Program-made: the position numbers and the translations under genes
DNA from: Gemmatimonadota bacterium
GTDB taxonomy: Bacteria > 4572-55 > J002
Direction of reading: 5' to 3'
NCBI GenBank assembly: GCA_003697105.1
Contig: RFFQ01000095.1
Location: forward strand, 1 to 64,000
DNA: 64,000 nucleotides
Shown here: positions 18,278-28,362 of the stretch, piece after piece
How the letters are laid out: every line of letters begins with the position of its first letter
Position numbering within the stretch: position 1 is the stretch's first letter
The notes under the pieces: model-generated
What the model was told of the DNA's origin: nothing
The model's input: only the letters and a program-made list of their open reading frames with translations
The model's database searches: none

Positions 18278-19222
18278 TTAAAGGAAAAGGTGTTTCACCC
18301 AATTGGGTAGCTGGTGATTGTGTGGCGGTTTGAACACATAGTCCACGCACATGAGGGCGATCCGTTCGACCAGTTCGCTAAAATAAAACGGGGTAATGAT
18401 TTCCGGTTGGATGTCTGGAATCGGATTTAACATATCCACGATATACAGTTGACCGGCTTTGAGCCCGTATTCAATCATGTTGATGTCATAACCCAATAAC
18501 TGGCTAATGGTGAGGCTGGTGGTTTCGATTTCCAGTCCTAATTTGTCGGATAGATGCTGGTGATCGGGCACATATTGGTGCTGGTGAGGAAGGTACTTGA
18601 TGTTGATCACCCAATTTTTCCCGATGGTATAGGACCGGACATACTGGTCGTAGTCAAGCCAGGCTTCGAGCATGACGGGTTCCGATCCTGTTTGGTGGTA
18701 GGCGTGTAGGAGTTCATCCACGCTGCTCACATATTGATCCGTTAGGGCGGAATTGCGGTGTACCGGACGTAATCGCGCCGGAAAGCCCACCCATTCCGTA
18801 ATTGCTTTCCAGTCCAAGGGATACTTTAAATTGCGGAAATCTTGTGGCTGGAATTCTCCATTTGGCTGTTGTTGGGGGAGAAACACGGCTCGGGGCACGG
18901 GCATGTTCCAGCGTTTGGCGAGGGCATATCCCAAAAACCGATTTTCGATCATCTCCAACCAATACGGATTGTTGATGACATATGTCCGGTGGAGCAGGGT
19001 TTGTTTCAGGGCGGTGCGGTAAAAAGGCATTTTATGGGATGCCCAATCTAAGATAACCCGGTACGGCTGGCCAAAACCCGCCCGCAATTCACTCAGTTTC
19101 ACCCACTCTGCCACAATGTTGCACTCTCGGGCTTTCGGGGAGGTGTTAATGATATTTAACAGCGTCGAAATAAAGCGATAATCCTGTATCGCCAATACTC
19201 CGATTTTTTCGCCTTTTGCCAT
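18278..19222 (-). CDS. ATP-grasp-like protein
   Basis: A 314-residue protein with an apparent RimK-like ATP-grasp layout. There is an N-terminal alpha/beta domain (~1-110), a central domain with a Pro-Ala-Arg-Leu-Arg-Pro strand near 160, the segment VMLEAWLDYDQYVRSYTIG near 190-210, and a late metal-binding D-x-x-N-P motif (DMLNPIPD) near residue 275. ATP-grasp enzymes join a carboxylate to an amine or thiol through an acyl-phosphate. Substrates are unknown. It lies 14 bases from the metallophosphoesterase and 29 before the glycosyltransferase, suggesting one small pathway. Confidence 0.55.
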   Translation of the reverse strand: MAKGEKIGVLAIQDYRFISTLLNIINTSPKARECNIVAEWVKLSELRAGFGQPYRVILDWASHKMPFYRTALKQTLLHRTYVINNPYWLEMIENRFLGYALAKRWNMPVPRAVFLPQQQPNGEFQPQDFRNLKYPLDWKAITEWVGFPARLRPVHRNSALTDQYVSSVDELLHAYHQTGSEPVMLEAWLDYDQYVRSYTIGKNWVINIKYLPHQHQYVPDHQHLSDKLGLEIETTSLTISQLLGYDINMIEYGLKAGQLYIVDMLNPIPDIQPEIITPFYFSELVERIALMCVDYVFKPPHNHQLPNWVKHLFL

Positions 19223-19236
19223 GATTCGTCTCGCTA

Positions 19237-19977
19237 TTAATCTCCTGTTGCCAAACGGTCTGCAAGCAATTCGGGTAACCCGGCATTGATAATTTTTTCC
19301 TGTGCGGTTTCAATATCATAATCCACGCGCTTAATCTGAACCGTCATTGCCTCTGTATCAAAAATACAATAGGCGGACTGGGGATTCCGGTCACGAGGTT
19401 GCCCCACAGACCCCACATTTACAATATACCGGCTATGGGGGTCGATGGGGACCACACCGGTACCATTTCGCGCCACGATTACATTCAGTTCGTCTGCGGT
19501 CTTTTGGACAATCATGGGTTGGTGCGTATGCCCGATAAAACAGATTTGTTCGGTAAACATGCGGAATTCATATTTGGCTTCATTGCGGGAAATAATATAA
19601 TTCCATTTTTCCGGCTCGGATGGGGTCGCATGGACGATCATAAATCCATCGAATTTTGCCACAAGGGGTAAACTCCGCAGATATTTATCATTTTCCGCCG
19701 TTAAGACCGTGCGGGTCCACGCAACTGCTTTTTGCGCCACCGGATTGAAGAAGGTTGTATCGGTCAAATCCAGTGCCGCCCAATCATGGTTCCCGGCAAG
19801 AACTGTCTGGCTGGTTTGACGGACTAAATTCGCACATTCATTGGGATTGGCACCATAACCCACCACATCCCCCAAGCAGAGTAATTCATCGGGTTTTTCC
19901 ACCTCATCCAGAACCTTCAGGACGGTTTCTAGCGCTTCTAAATTCCCGTGAACATCCGAATATATTCCATATTTCAT
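19237..19977 (-). CDS. Metallophosphoesterase (YfcE/MJ0936-like)
   Basis: A 246-residue calcineurin-like phosphoesterase with the full metal-site set: SDVHGN near residue 7, GDVVGYG near 38, GNHDW near 63 and GHTHQP near 150. Family members hydrolyse phosphodiesters or phosphomonoesters with a two-metal centre in the cytosol. AAGGAG stands six bases before the ATG. It leads the four-gene run with the ATP-grasp, GT21-like and methyltransferase genes. Physiological substrate unknown. Confidence 0.85.
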   Translation of the reverse strand: MKYGIYSDVHGNLEALETVLKVLDEVEKPDELLCLGDVVGYGANPNECANLVRQTSQTVLAGNHDWAALDLTDTTFFNPVAQKAVAWTRTVLTAENDKYLRSLPLVAKFDGFMIVHATPSEPEKWNYIISRNEAKYEFRMFTEQICFIGHTHQPMIVQKTADELNVIVARNGTGVVPIDPHSRYIVNVGSVGQPRDRNPQSAYCIFDTEAMTVQIKRVDYDIETAQEKIINAGLPELLADRLATGD

Positions 19978-20040
19978 ACCGTTCTCCTTTTTTTGAAAAT
20001 GTGACTGATTCTAGCCGATTGGCTACTTGGCTGCTTCGGC

Positions 20041-23000
20041 TTAATCTCCTGACCCAAATAGAATCAGGTTTGCCCAATAACTGGGATGCGGAAATCGTTC
20101 CCGAATCATGGATTGGGCGGCGTTTAGGGCGTCTTCCGTCGTGTTACCGGGTAATGCCCGTAAGTATCGTTTGATGGCAATCGCTGTCGATAAATTATCG
20201 GACCGCCAAAGCGCGCCGACAACCGTTGGTGCCCCGCTCAAAAGAAATGCGGTGGGGATGCCCAGTGGAACGATGGCGGAAACGGTATCGGGTAAATCCA
20301 ACAAACCCCCACTAATAGTAATGTGTTTTAGTCGATGTTCCAAGTCTAAAATGGAATAAACCGCCAATTGATGGTCTCCCCATGTGATATGATGGTACAA
20401 TGGATTTGCGGGTGTGGTTTCCAGTGGGCATGAAAATAAGGCTTGGTTTGCTGTCACCAACATCGAATCCACCCGCCCGCGTTGGATGTTCATTTCGGTT
20501 TGCAATATTACCCCCGGTACTAGCCGCTTTGCGCTGATCGCTTCTTTTGCCATCAAGGGTTCGGTAATAGAACTCAGGACGACCATTCGATTTGCAACGG
20601 ATGCAGACGCCGGTGGTAACGGTATGGCAAACATGGCGGAAGGGGCATACCGGAGCCGGTGGGTATCCATTAGATACGAGTCTGGAGCCGGTTTTAAAGC
20701 CCCAAATGATAGTGACGCCAGTACCCGATCCGGTACGATACACCAGCGGGCATATTGTTGCACGTGATCTTCTACCGGTGCAATTAGGGCGGTGTATAAG
20801 GCAAGTGCCGTTTGAGCGGTATCCATTACGTAATAAAGTTGCCGCTGATATTCTGCCACCTGACCGGCTAACTGTTCGGGATGGATGTGTAGCGGAACGG
20901 CACGAACCGCCTGAGCCGAAATCACCCAAACCCAAACCTCGGATGCCATCCAGAAATAGTCCAGCACAACTGTGTCTTTCGGGAGATGGGCTTGGACCCG
21001 CTGAAGGTCAATTGCCGCCGTGGAAACCATCAAGGATGCGCGGGGCTGATCCGTGACAAGATGCTGGATTTCACGGGCGATCTTCCGGGACTGCTCCCCA
21101 AGCTGGTGTTGCAACTGCTCCGGCAAGGCAATCCCTTGTTTTTGGTAAAGCCGCGCCTGCTGAATATGGCTTTGATATGCCGATTTCAAAGATCGATACG
21201 CTTTCAGCTCCGAGCGTTGCCCCGGAAATGGGCTGATCCATTTCAGATAATCCCACCATTTTGCCCGGGCAGCAACTTCCCATGCCGCTTCAGGTTTATT
21301 CTGTGCCAATAGCAACCGCACCAATGATTCATATATCTCCCGCTCTGGAATGAAAAAACCATACTCCAAAGCAAACGCGCGTGAATCTGACCGCTCTATA
21401 TAGTCCAGGGCGCGACGATAGTACACCACGGCAGAATCTACGTGCCCTGTATGCGCCATGTTGGCGGCAATCACCGCTAGAATTCGTCCTTCCAATTCCG
21501 GTAGAATTGCTTGGTGGGCATGTTGCCAAGCGTTTTGGAGAAGGGAATCTGCTTGTTCTATTTGCTGTTCTTGGTAAGCGATCTCCCCCAGTCGCAATTC
21601 CACGGCACTTTGCAAGACCGGATCGGGTGTACCGGCAAGCCACGCCAACGCGGTATCTAAATGCGTTTTTGCACGAGCAACCTGAGCCGCCTGTAAACAG
21701 GCAACCGCCAAATTATAATGACATTTTGCCCCATCAGGCAATGATTTAAATCCGTCGTTCGTTGCCAAAACCTCGGAAAAATAGAACTGGGCACGGGTGG
21801 GATGGTGTTCTTGGAGGTACATCAACCCGAGTTGGGATTTTAACATGATTATACCGTGCCCTTGAACCGGGTTCAGTTGGGCATGTTGCAGTGCTGTTTG
21901 CAACACCCTAAAACTTTGTTTTGATTTGCCCTGAAGCCACAAAATATGGCTTTTTAGCCGGGTGATCTCCCATGGGGTGGAGGGTGGCGCCGGATTCCCA
22001 GCACGGAGTTCGGCGCGTTCTACCCACTTCAGGGCTAAGGTGTAGTCACCGTATTCCAACGCGGCAGTGGCAATTTCTTGTGCGAGGGTCATTTGGAGGG
22101 GGGCGGTTCCCAATACACGTAAGTATTGATCTGCCTGCTGGAATGCCTCCAATGCGGAATCTGGGCGGGCAAGAGTGAGGTACAGCCTGCCGATCTGCCA
22201 GAACACGTGGGCAATTTCTACCGTATCTGCCAGTTGCTGGTAAATGGGTAACGCTTGCCGGTAGCTTGCCAGTGCCGCCGCCACGTTGATTTGCCGGAAT
22301 GCAAGATCACCCCGAAGCCGGAGCACTTTTGCCAACACATCCGGACGGTTGTGTTGTTGGCTGTACTGCTGGGCGTCATCCAGATGTTGCTTTGCTGGAT
22401 CATATGCTTCCAGTTCTATTTCCAACTCGGCAAGGGTCGTGTATGCTAGTGGGAAGTGGTCGCTGAGTTGTTTCTCGTGTAAAAATGCCACGTAACGTTC
22501 CTGATAGCGTAATGCCAATTTGGGTTGTTGGGCGGCGCGTAAACAGCGGACTAACATCCGGTGTGCCTGTGTGATGTTCTCTATGGGAGTTGTCCGGTCT
22601 TTCTGGAGACGGGTTAATTGTTTTTGCTGGGTGGTTGCCGCCTGCCGGTAGTCACCATTCTCATATAATGCCTGGACCAACTCGTTGTAAATGGGCGAGA
22701 TGCGCTGTGGCGCCGCATATTCTGCGAGGCGTAAAGCGGTTTCTAGGGCATGGATGGCACGTTCCCACTGGCCAGCGTTCCGGTAATGCAATGCTTGTTG
22801 GTAGGACTGTTCCAATTGCTGGCGGGCAACTTTTTGTAACGATTGTGCCGGGAGACCCGGAAATCCCCATAGCCGAAACCCAGCCCACTCCCGGACGGTT
22901 TGCTGGCGTTGAATTGCTTCGATCTGGGTTTGTTGTAACGCACCGGCAATGGTGTTTTGTGCCTGCTGGTACTCATATAGATGTCCAAGTAGAGCGATTC

Positions 23001-26000
23001 GTGCCGCCGGTTCGATCTCCCATTGGGAAACCAGCACCGACGATACTCCCGCAAAGAGTAGCGCACGTTCCAATGCGACCATCACGGGTTCTTCGGCGTC
23101 CGGATCCGCATCCGGCATGTTCCAACCACTGATTGTTACCAAATTTGCCTGAAGCGGTATCTCAAACCATTCAAAGAGCGACATCGTTTGATTGTATGCT
23201 AAATAGAGGGGTGTGCGCAGTGGCAGTTGCGGTCGCGGCGAGGCTCTCAATGCCAAATGCACCAGCCCGTAATCCGGTAGCATCCGTCGGAGCGTTGCTG
23301 GCGAGAGCGAATCTCCCTCCAATAGATACGGTTGCGGTAACGAGAAGACCAATTCACCCACTTCAGTCAGAGACCCTGCTAGGGTAAATGCCGTCCGGCG
23401 TTCTTCTGTTGCGACTAAAAGGGTATTCATGGCGGGGAGATACTGCTGTTGCTGTGCCACCAGCACACTGCTCAAGCTGGAGGCGTACGTCACACGGTGA
23501 TCTTCAATCACATAACGCCCATTGTGCCGCAATGCCGCAAACGGGATGGCGTACAGCATTTTATCCGGCAAGATGGTCCACTCCGAATAGGTCGCTAATT
23601 CTGATGTAACAGGTTGTAATATCGCATCATACACCCATTCTAAAAAGATGTTCAGCGAATCCAGATTGTGGGATAGCTGGTCGTGTAAGGTGTGGGTCAA
23701 GGATGCCAACTGGGTGGTGGAGAGCGGCAGGCGAGCGGATACAATTCGATTTTTGGAAATAACCCAGACCACCGATTGGTTGTATCCCACATGATAAGCA
23801 ATCAGGGCTTGGGTGGCGGTTAGCTGTTGTTGGATATTATCAATTGCCGGCGGGTTGACTCGAAATAGATCATACACCGCGGTGTCCGCTAAGGTGAGTG
23901 CGCTGAGTTCCGCTTCTGCCCGCTCCCGTTGGAGATGGTACTGTTGGCGTTCCTGTTTCTGTTCCGGAAGCAATGTTTGCATGTGATAACGTATATTGAC
24001 GATCTGCCGTCCCAATTGAAGTGCTCTATTTTCCGTGCTATCTGGCAGATTGAGGCGCTGGTTGCCGCTTATGTCGATCAGTTGGTGTGCCCGTTGGCGT
24101 TCCTTTACGATGAGTGCGGCTCGTACTCGATTCTGTGCCATCAAGGTGGCAATGGTTTCGGCATACACGCCCTCCTGATCCGCGGGGTTGGTCGGGATGG
24201 TTGGGGGCAGTGCTTCCACTATATCCAATGCCTGATAGAGCAATTTGAGCCGTTCATCCGCCGCTTGCGTGACCTGAGCTTGAATGTACAGCACTTGCCA
24301 TAGCAGTTCCGGTAAACCGTGCGTTGCGGCTAATGACCGGGCGGAATTGGGACCAACACTCAGGTACGATAGCGCTGTTGCCGTATCTCCCTGAGCCAAA
24401 TAGACCAGTGCCACATTTTTGCGGATCAGGGCACGCTCCCGGGGATGATCATACCGGAATGAGAGCCGATCTGCCTGAAGATAATAGGCTAGGGCTTGTT
24501 GGTAAAAGGTGTCAAAAATGGTGGAGGTGGCTTGTTGGTTAAGATACGTTGTCAGGTCGGAGTCTAACCCCAAATCATAGCCGGTCTGTTGTTTCAGGTC
24601 GGTTAGATAGCGGCGAATCACCTCTTGACTGGATTTTATCTGATTTTGGCGCTCGATGTCATCCGTGGCTTTCTCGCCCGGCAACCGTGGGTCCAATTGA
24701 TTGCGGTAGAGGGCGAAATAAATACTGGCGAGTTGGTGATAAATCGCCAACTCCATCCGTTGGTCTTCAACAGTGAATACCGGACGCTCTGCTTTTCGCC
24801 GTTGGATTAATTCCAATGCCTGTGTTTGGTAATGTAATGCTTTGCGCCCGCGCCACACCGGTACCGGTTTCCGGTTCGGGGAGGTACTGGCAGACCGGTC
24901 TAGCATTGCGAGATACACTTGCCCTAAATTTTGATAATTGATTAATGCGCCTACCTGAAAATCATGTTTTGGGTCGCGGCATATTTGAAGGGAATTCTCA
25001 AAATGAAACAGAGCTTCGTCTTCATTTTTAAGCTGTAAGTAGATGTTTCCCAGATTATTATAACAGATTGCGCGCTCTTGCGCATTTCCGCTCATCTCCA
25101 AAATCTCTAATCTTTTCTGTGTGAAGTCACGTGCGCGTTCATAATCTTGTAGTTGATAGTAGCTTTCCGCTAGGATGCTGTAGACCAATGTGATTTCGTC
25201 ACTGGGTGAGAACGGTTTTTGTCCGCGAGATTCGCCAATGGTGGTGGGGATTCGCACAAATGGCATGGCAAAAGTGAGCAACCGGAGATTATAGGGGACG
25301 ATTTGAAGGGGAGCAAGTTGGGTGCGCTCCCGGCGGAAGTCCTGATGTTGCCACTCGTGTTCGGCTCGTTTTGCCCAGTAGATGGCGGAGTCATAGTTGC
25401 CCATGTGGAGGGCATTCGTGGCAATTTGCCGGAAACATAATCGTTGGAGGTGCTGTCGTTCTTCTGCCGGAAGTTCAACGTCATCCAGTTGGTGTAATGC
25501 CCGTTGGATATAACGGGAAGATGCCGGATAATCTTTGGCGACATAGTACAGTGCCCCCAGTTGTTGGTAAGCCTCATATACCAACGCCGAATCCCGTTGG
25601 AGACGAGCGAGTTCAATCAGGCGGTGAAATGCCCGGTTGCCCGCCGAAACGTCTTCCAAAAAGAAGGCACACCGCCCCATTCGCCGCTGGATTTCGATCT
25701 CCTGTGATACGGATTGGAACGTCGAATCCATTTCTATTTTTTGTTGGTAGTAGTAATATGCTTTTTGGAAGCTGGTTTCATCTCCGTTATCGGCGAGATG
25801 GTAGAAGGTATTTGCCAAGTTGAGGAGCAACGCGGCTTCCCATTGTGGAAACTGCTGTTCATCGTTGAGTGTGAGCGCAATTTGATATTTCTCGATAGCC
25901 AGTTCATAGAGGAATTCCCGTTCATCCGGTTCAATGCGGTTTTCGCGGCGTTGCTGTTCGTAATCTTTTCGCAAACCTTCGTACACGTATCCCAATGCCA

Positions 26001-28353
26001 GATAGGTATCAATTTGGCGAAAATCCAGATCGAGTGCTGTTTCCAATGCCGGTCGTGCCGCGGCAAGTTGCTGCATATTTGAGGTCTGATGGAATTGTTC
26101 GATTCGGGCGAATCCGGCGGCGTAATGGTAGGTGGCTTCATGTGAAAATTCGGTGCGGAGCGAGTCATAATGGGCAATAATGGCGGGTAGTTGGTGGTGT
26201 TGGCTGCGAATCCAACCGCGATGTGCCGCCCAATGGAGTGAATCTTGTTGGAGTGCTTGTTGAAAAAAGGCGGCTGCGGCTGCCGGTTGGTGTTGGTCCA
26301 AAGCATTTTGTCCCTGATTGAGGTAGGTTTGTACCAAATGTTCGCGGGCACGTTGACCCACGGTGCCGTTTTCATACCGTCCGTACTCCTGAATGATGAG
26401 TTTATAGAGGGCTTCGGTGCGATCATCGCCGGTGTGACTATAGATACGACCCATCGCGAACAGCGCCTGAATCTGCCAGTCATGTTCGTTGGGGTATTGC
26501 TGGATGAGTTGCTCGTATGCGGAAAGCGCCGCATCGTACTGCTGTTGTTGCTCATAAATTGTGCCGATCTGGAATTGTGCGCGGGCACACAAGGAGGTAT
26601 AAAAGGGATAGGATTGGATGATTTGATAAAATCCGGTCAGTTGGTCCATTGGATTGTCATATGCGGTATAAAAGGCGATAATGCGCTTTTCAGCCACTGC
26701 CGTCCATTTTTCTGAGGTGAAATAGGTCTCCAGTATGTGCAAGTAGCGTTCGATTCCACTGCCACGGTCTCCCAATTGGGTATAAATATCGGCAATTTTA
26801 AGGTTCGCTTCCGCGGCACTATCGTATTGGCGTGGGAACTGATCCACCACATGCTGGTATTGCTCCAGCGCCCGGGAATTTTCACCTACTACGTGATGTA
26901 AATCCCCCATTGCCAGATAGATACGAGCTAATGCCCATTCATTTTGCTGGTGTTCTTCTAGTAATCTTTGGTATGCCTTCTGAGCAGCAACAGCGTTATG
27001 TTGATGCTTCCATTGTGCTTGGATGTAGGCAATTTGAATCAACGGTTTAAGAGGTGTTTCCGGGTAGTTTTGCAATGCCGTTTGATATGTGTCGAGTGCT
27101 AGGCGTTGTTGGTCGGTTTTTTCGTACAATTGCCCTAACTGGTAGAAGGCTTCGGCGGCGTATGGACTTGCCGGAAAATTATCAATGACGCGATGATACG
27201 CCAACATAGCGGTAGTGGCAGACCGGTTATTTCTGATCCAGTGGGCATATCGTAATTGGAACTCCGCGGAAGGGGCGATGGGAACTTCCCCGAAGGCAGG
27301 CATTTGCCAAATATCCATATTTCCACTGCGGTTGGTGGCGAAGTAGATTGAGCGACCATCCGGGCTCCACACGGGTTGGTAATTGATGTACTCATGCGTG
27401 GTCAGAGGTATGACCCGGCGGGTTGAAAGATCGATCCGGTATAGCCCGGGGTTATCAGCGAGTGTGACATGCCCATCACCATTTGTATCTTGATGGTAAC
27501 GGGCAAAGACGATCTGTTGCCCATCGGGACTCCAAGCGGGCGTGAGGTCATAATCCGAACCGCTGGTTAATTGTACCAGTGAATCCCCATTGGCGGAAAT
27601 TAACCACAAGTCGCCGTTATTATCCGGTTTACCCCGAAAAGAGACATGAGCAATCCACTTTCCATCCGGGCTCCAGCGGGGGGCAAAACCGCCATCTTGG
27701 GTGAGCGGCCGGGCATTTTCCCCTTTGGCAGTGCATAACCAGAGATTTCGTTGAGGTGGGGAGGTACTGGTTATGTGTCGTCGGGAAGTAAATACAATCT
27801 GATCTCCGCTGGGATGCCAATCTGGATCGGTATCCTCGCCATTAAAATGGGTCAGTTGGGTCGCGTGTTCATCTGTTTGGTCGAGATCATGGATGGGGAT
27901 AGTCCACAGATCACCACCGGCATCCTTCCGCCGGGAGACATACACCAATTGTTCCTTTTTTGGATGCCATGCCGGTTCGACATCGGCACTGGTATGGCGG
28001 GTCAATTGGCTGGGGCGGCTGCCGTTTACGGCCCGTTTCCACAAATTCCAGTTGGCATTTTGATCGGCATCGGTTCGCCCGGAAACAAAGACCAACGTTT
28101 GCCCATCCGGGGAAATTGCCGGAAAGAGGTCTATATCGGTATTGGTGGTAATTTGCTGGGGCACTTGATTGCGGATGGACTCGAACCATTCTTCGTAACG
28201 GATTGATGCTTCCGATGCCGGGGCTATTGGCGGGGTCGATATGGGAAGCGGAAGGTGAGGGGTTACGCGGGAGCTTGTACACCCCCCACTAAATATGATG
28301 AGTAGAATCAGAGTAATATAACCGCCGGAAGGGCACCGTTGGGGGTATTGCAT
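20041..28353 (-). CDS. Giant lipoprotein: TolB-like propeller, TPR arrays, two degenerate CHAT modules
   Basis: A 2770-residue protein with a lipoprotein signal (hydrophobic segment, then FSGGC near residue 25). Residues ~70-360 hold PD40/TolB-like propeller blades, with repeated WSPDG motifs. A long TPR region follows (~370-1450), then CHAT-like module 1 (~1490-1830), a second TPR region (~1840-2400) and CHAT-like module 2 (~2445-2770). CHAT domains are caspase-like proteases with a His/Cys dyad. In module 1 the His position reads VHLALRAS and the Cys position ISGWN; in module 2 the corresponding segments are ALFSCPLE and ISGGLLD. Neither keeps the dyad, so both look like pseudoproteases. 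It follows an Ig-like lipoprotein by 9 bases. Confidence 0.85.
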   Translation of the reverse strand: MQYPQRCPSGGYITLILLIIFSGGCTSSRVTPHLPLPISTPPIAPASEASIRYEEWFESIRNQVPQQITTNTDIDLFPAISPDGQTLVFVSGRTDADQNANWNLWKRAVNGSRPSQLTRHTSADVEPAWHPKKEQLVYVSRRKDAGGDLWTIPIHDLDQTDEHATQLTHFNGEDTDPDWHPSGDQIVFTSRRHITSTSPPQRNLWLCTAKGENARPLTQDGGFAPRWSPDGKWIAHVSFRGKPDNNGDLWLISANGDSLVQLTSGSDYDLTPAWSPDGQQIVFARYHQDTNGDGHVTLADNPGLYRIDLSTRRVIPLTTHEYINYQPVWSPDGRSIYFATNRSGNMDIWQMPAFGEVPIAPSAEFQLRYAHWIRNNRSATTAMLAYHRVIDNFPASPYAAEAFYQLGQLYEKTDQQRLALDTYQTALQNYPETPLKPLIQIAYIQAQWKHQHNAVAAQKAYQRLLEEHQQNEWALARIYLAMGDLHHVVGENSRALEQYQHVVDQFPRQYDSAAEANLKIADIYTQLGDRGSGIERYLHILETYFTSEKWTAVAEKRIIAFYTAYDNPMDQLTGFYQIIQSYPFYTSLCARAQFQIGTIYEQQQQYDAALSAYEQLIQQYPNEHDWQIQALFAMGRIYSHTGDDRTEALYKLIIQEYGRYENGTVGQRAREHLVQTYLNQGQNALDQHQPAAAAAFFQQALQQDSLHWAAHRGWIRSQHHQLPAIIAHYDSLRTEFSHEATYHYAAGFARIEQFHQTSNMQQLAAARPALETALDLDFRQIDTYLALGYVYEGLRKDYEQQRRENRIEPDEREFLYELAIEKYQIALTLNDEQQFPQWEAALLLNLANTFYHLADNGDETSFQKAYYYYQQKIEMDSTFQSVSQEIEIQRRMGRCAFFLEDVSAGNRAFHRLIELARLQRDSALVYEAYQQLGALYYVAKDYPASSRYIQRALHQLDDVELPAEERQHLQRLCFRQIATNALHMGNYDSAIYWAKRAEHEWQHQDFRRERTQLAPLQIVPYNLRLLTFAMPFVRIPTTIGESRGQKPFSPSDEITLVYSILAESYYQLQDYERARDFTQKRLEILEMSGNAQERAICYNNLGNIYLQLKNEDEALFHFENSLQICRDPKHDFQVGALINYQNLGQVYLAMLDRSASTSPNRKPVPVWRGRKALHYQTQALELIQRRKAERPVFTVEDQRMELAIYHQLASIYFALYRNQLDPRLPGEKATDDIERQNQIKSSQEVIRRYLTDLKQQTGYDLGLDSDLTTYLNQQATSTIFDTFYQQALAYYLQADRLSFRYDHPRERALIRKNVALVYLAQGDTATALSYLSVGPNSARSLAATHGLPELLWQVLYIQAQVTQAADERLKLLYQALDIVEALPPTIPTNPADQEGVYAETIATLMAQNRVRAALIVKERQRAHQLIDISGNQRLNLPDSTENRALQLGRQIVNIRYHMQTLLPEQKQERQQYHLQRERAEAELSALTLADTAVYDLFRVNPPAIDNIQQQLTATQALIAYHVGYNQSVVWVISKNRIVSARLPLSTTQLASLTHTLHDQLSHNLDSLNIFLEWVYDAILQPVTSELATYSEWTILPDKMLYAIPFAALRHNGRYVIEDHRVTYASSLSSVLVAQQQQYLPAMNTLLVATEERRTAFTLAGSLTEVGELVFSLPQPYLLEGDSLSPATLRRMLPDYGLVHLALRASPRPQLPLRTPLYLAYNQTMSLFEWFEIPLQANLVTISGWNMPDADPDAEEPVMVALERALLFAGVSSVLVSQWEIEPAARIALLGHLYEYQQAQNTIAGALQQTQIEAIQRQQTVREWAGFRLWGFPGLPAQSLQKVARQQLEQSYQQALHYRNAGQWERAIHALETALRLAEYAAPQRISPIYNELVQALYENGDYRQAATTQQKQLTRLQKDRTTPIENITQAHRMLVRCLRAAQQPKLALRYQERYVAFLHEKQLSDHFPLAYTTLAELEIELEAYDPAKQHLDDAQQYSQQHNRPDVLAKVLRLRGDLAFRQINVAAALASYRQALPIYQQLADTVEIAHVFWQIGRLYLTLARPDSALEAFQQADQYLRVLGTAPLQMTLAQEIATAALEYGDYTLALKWVERAELRAGNPAPPSTPWEITRLKSHILWLQGKSKQSFRVLQTALQHAQLNPVQGHGIIMLKSQLGLMYLQEHHPTRAQFYFSEVLATNDGFKSLPDGAKCHYNLAVACLQAAQVARAKTHLDTALAWLAGTPDPVLQSAVELRLGEIAYQEQQIEQADSLLQNAWQHAHQAILPELEGRILAVIAANMAHTGHVDSAVVYYRRALDYIERSDSRAFALEYGFFIPEREIYESLVRLLLAQNKPEAAWEVAARAKWWDYLKWISPFPGQRSELKAYRSLKSAYQSHIQQARLYQKQGIALPEQLQHQLGEQSRKIAREIQHLVTDQPRASLMVSTAAIDLQRVQAHLPKDTVVLDYFWMASEVWVWVISAQAVRAVPLHIHPEQLAGQVAEYQRQLYYVMDTAQTALALYTALIAPVEDHVQQYARWCIVPDRVLASLSFGALKPAPDSYLMDTHRLRYAPSAMFAIPLPPASASVANRMVVLSSITEPLMAKEAISAKRLVPGVILQTEMNIQRGRVDSMLVTANQALFSCPLETTPANPLYHHITWGDHQLAVYSILDLEHRLKHITISGGLLDLPDTVSAIVPLGIPTAFLLSGAPTVVGALWRSDNLSTAIAIKRYLRALPGNTTEDALNAAQSMIRERFPHPSYWANLILFGSGD

Positions 28354-28362
28354 GGAACACTT

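Noticed and set aside
20014-20040. GCCGA/TCGGC repeat after the giant CHAT gene as its terminator
   Set aside because: Short stem, long loop and no T-run; it may be chance.
25734-26588. 284-residue alternative minus-strand frame inside the giant CHAT gene
   Set aside because: Low-complexity product (Asn, Ser, Pro, His rich) produced by codon bias of the main frame; no motif or start signal.
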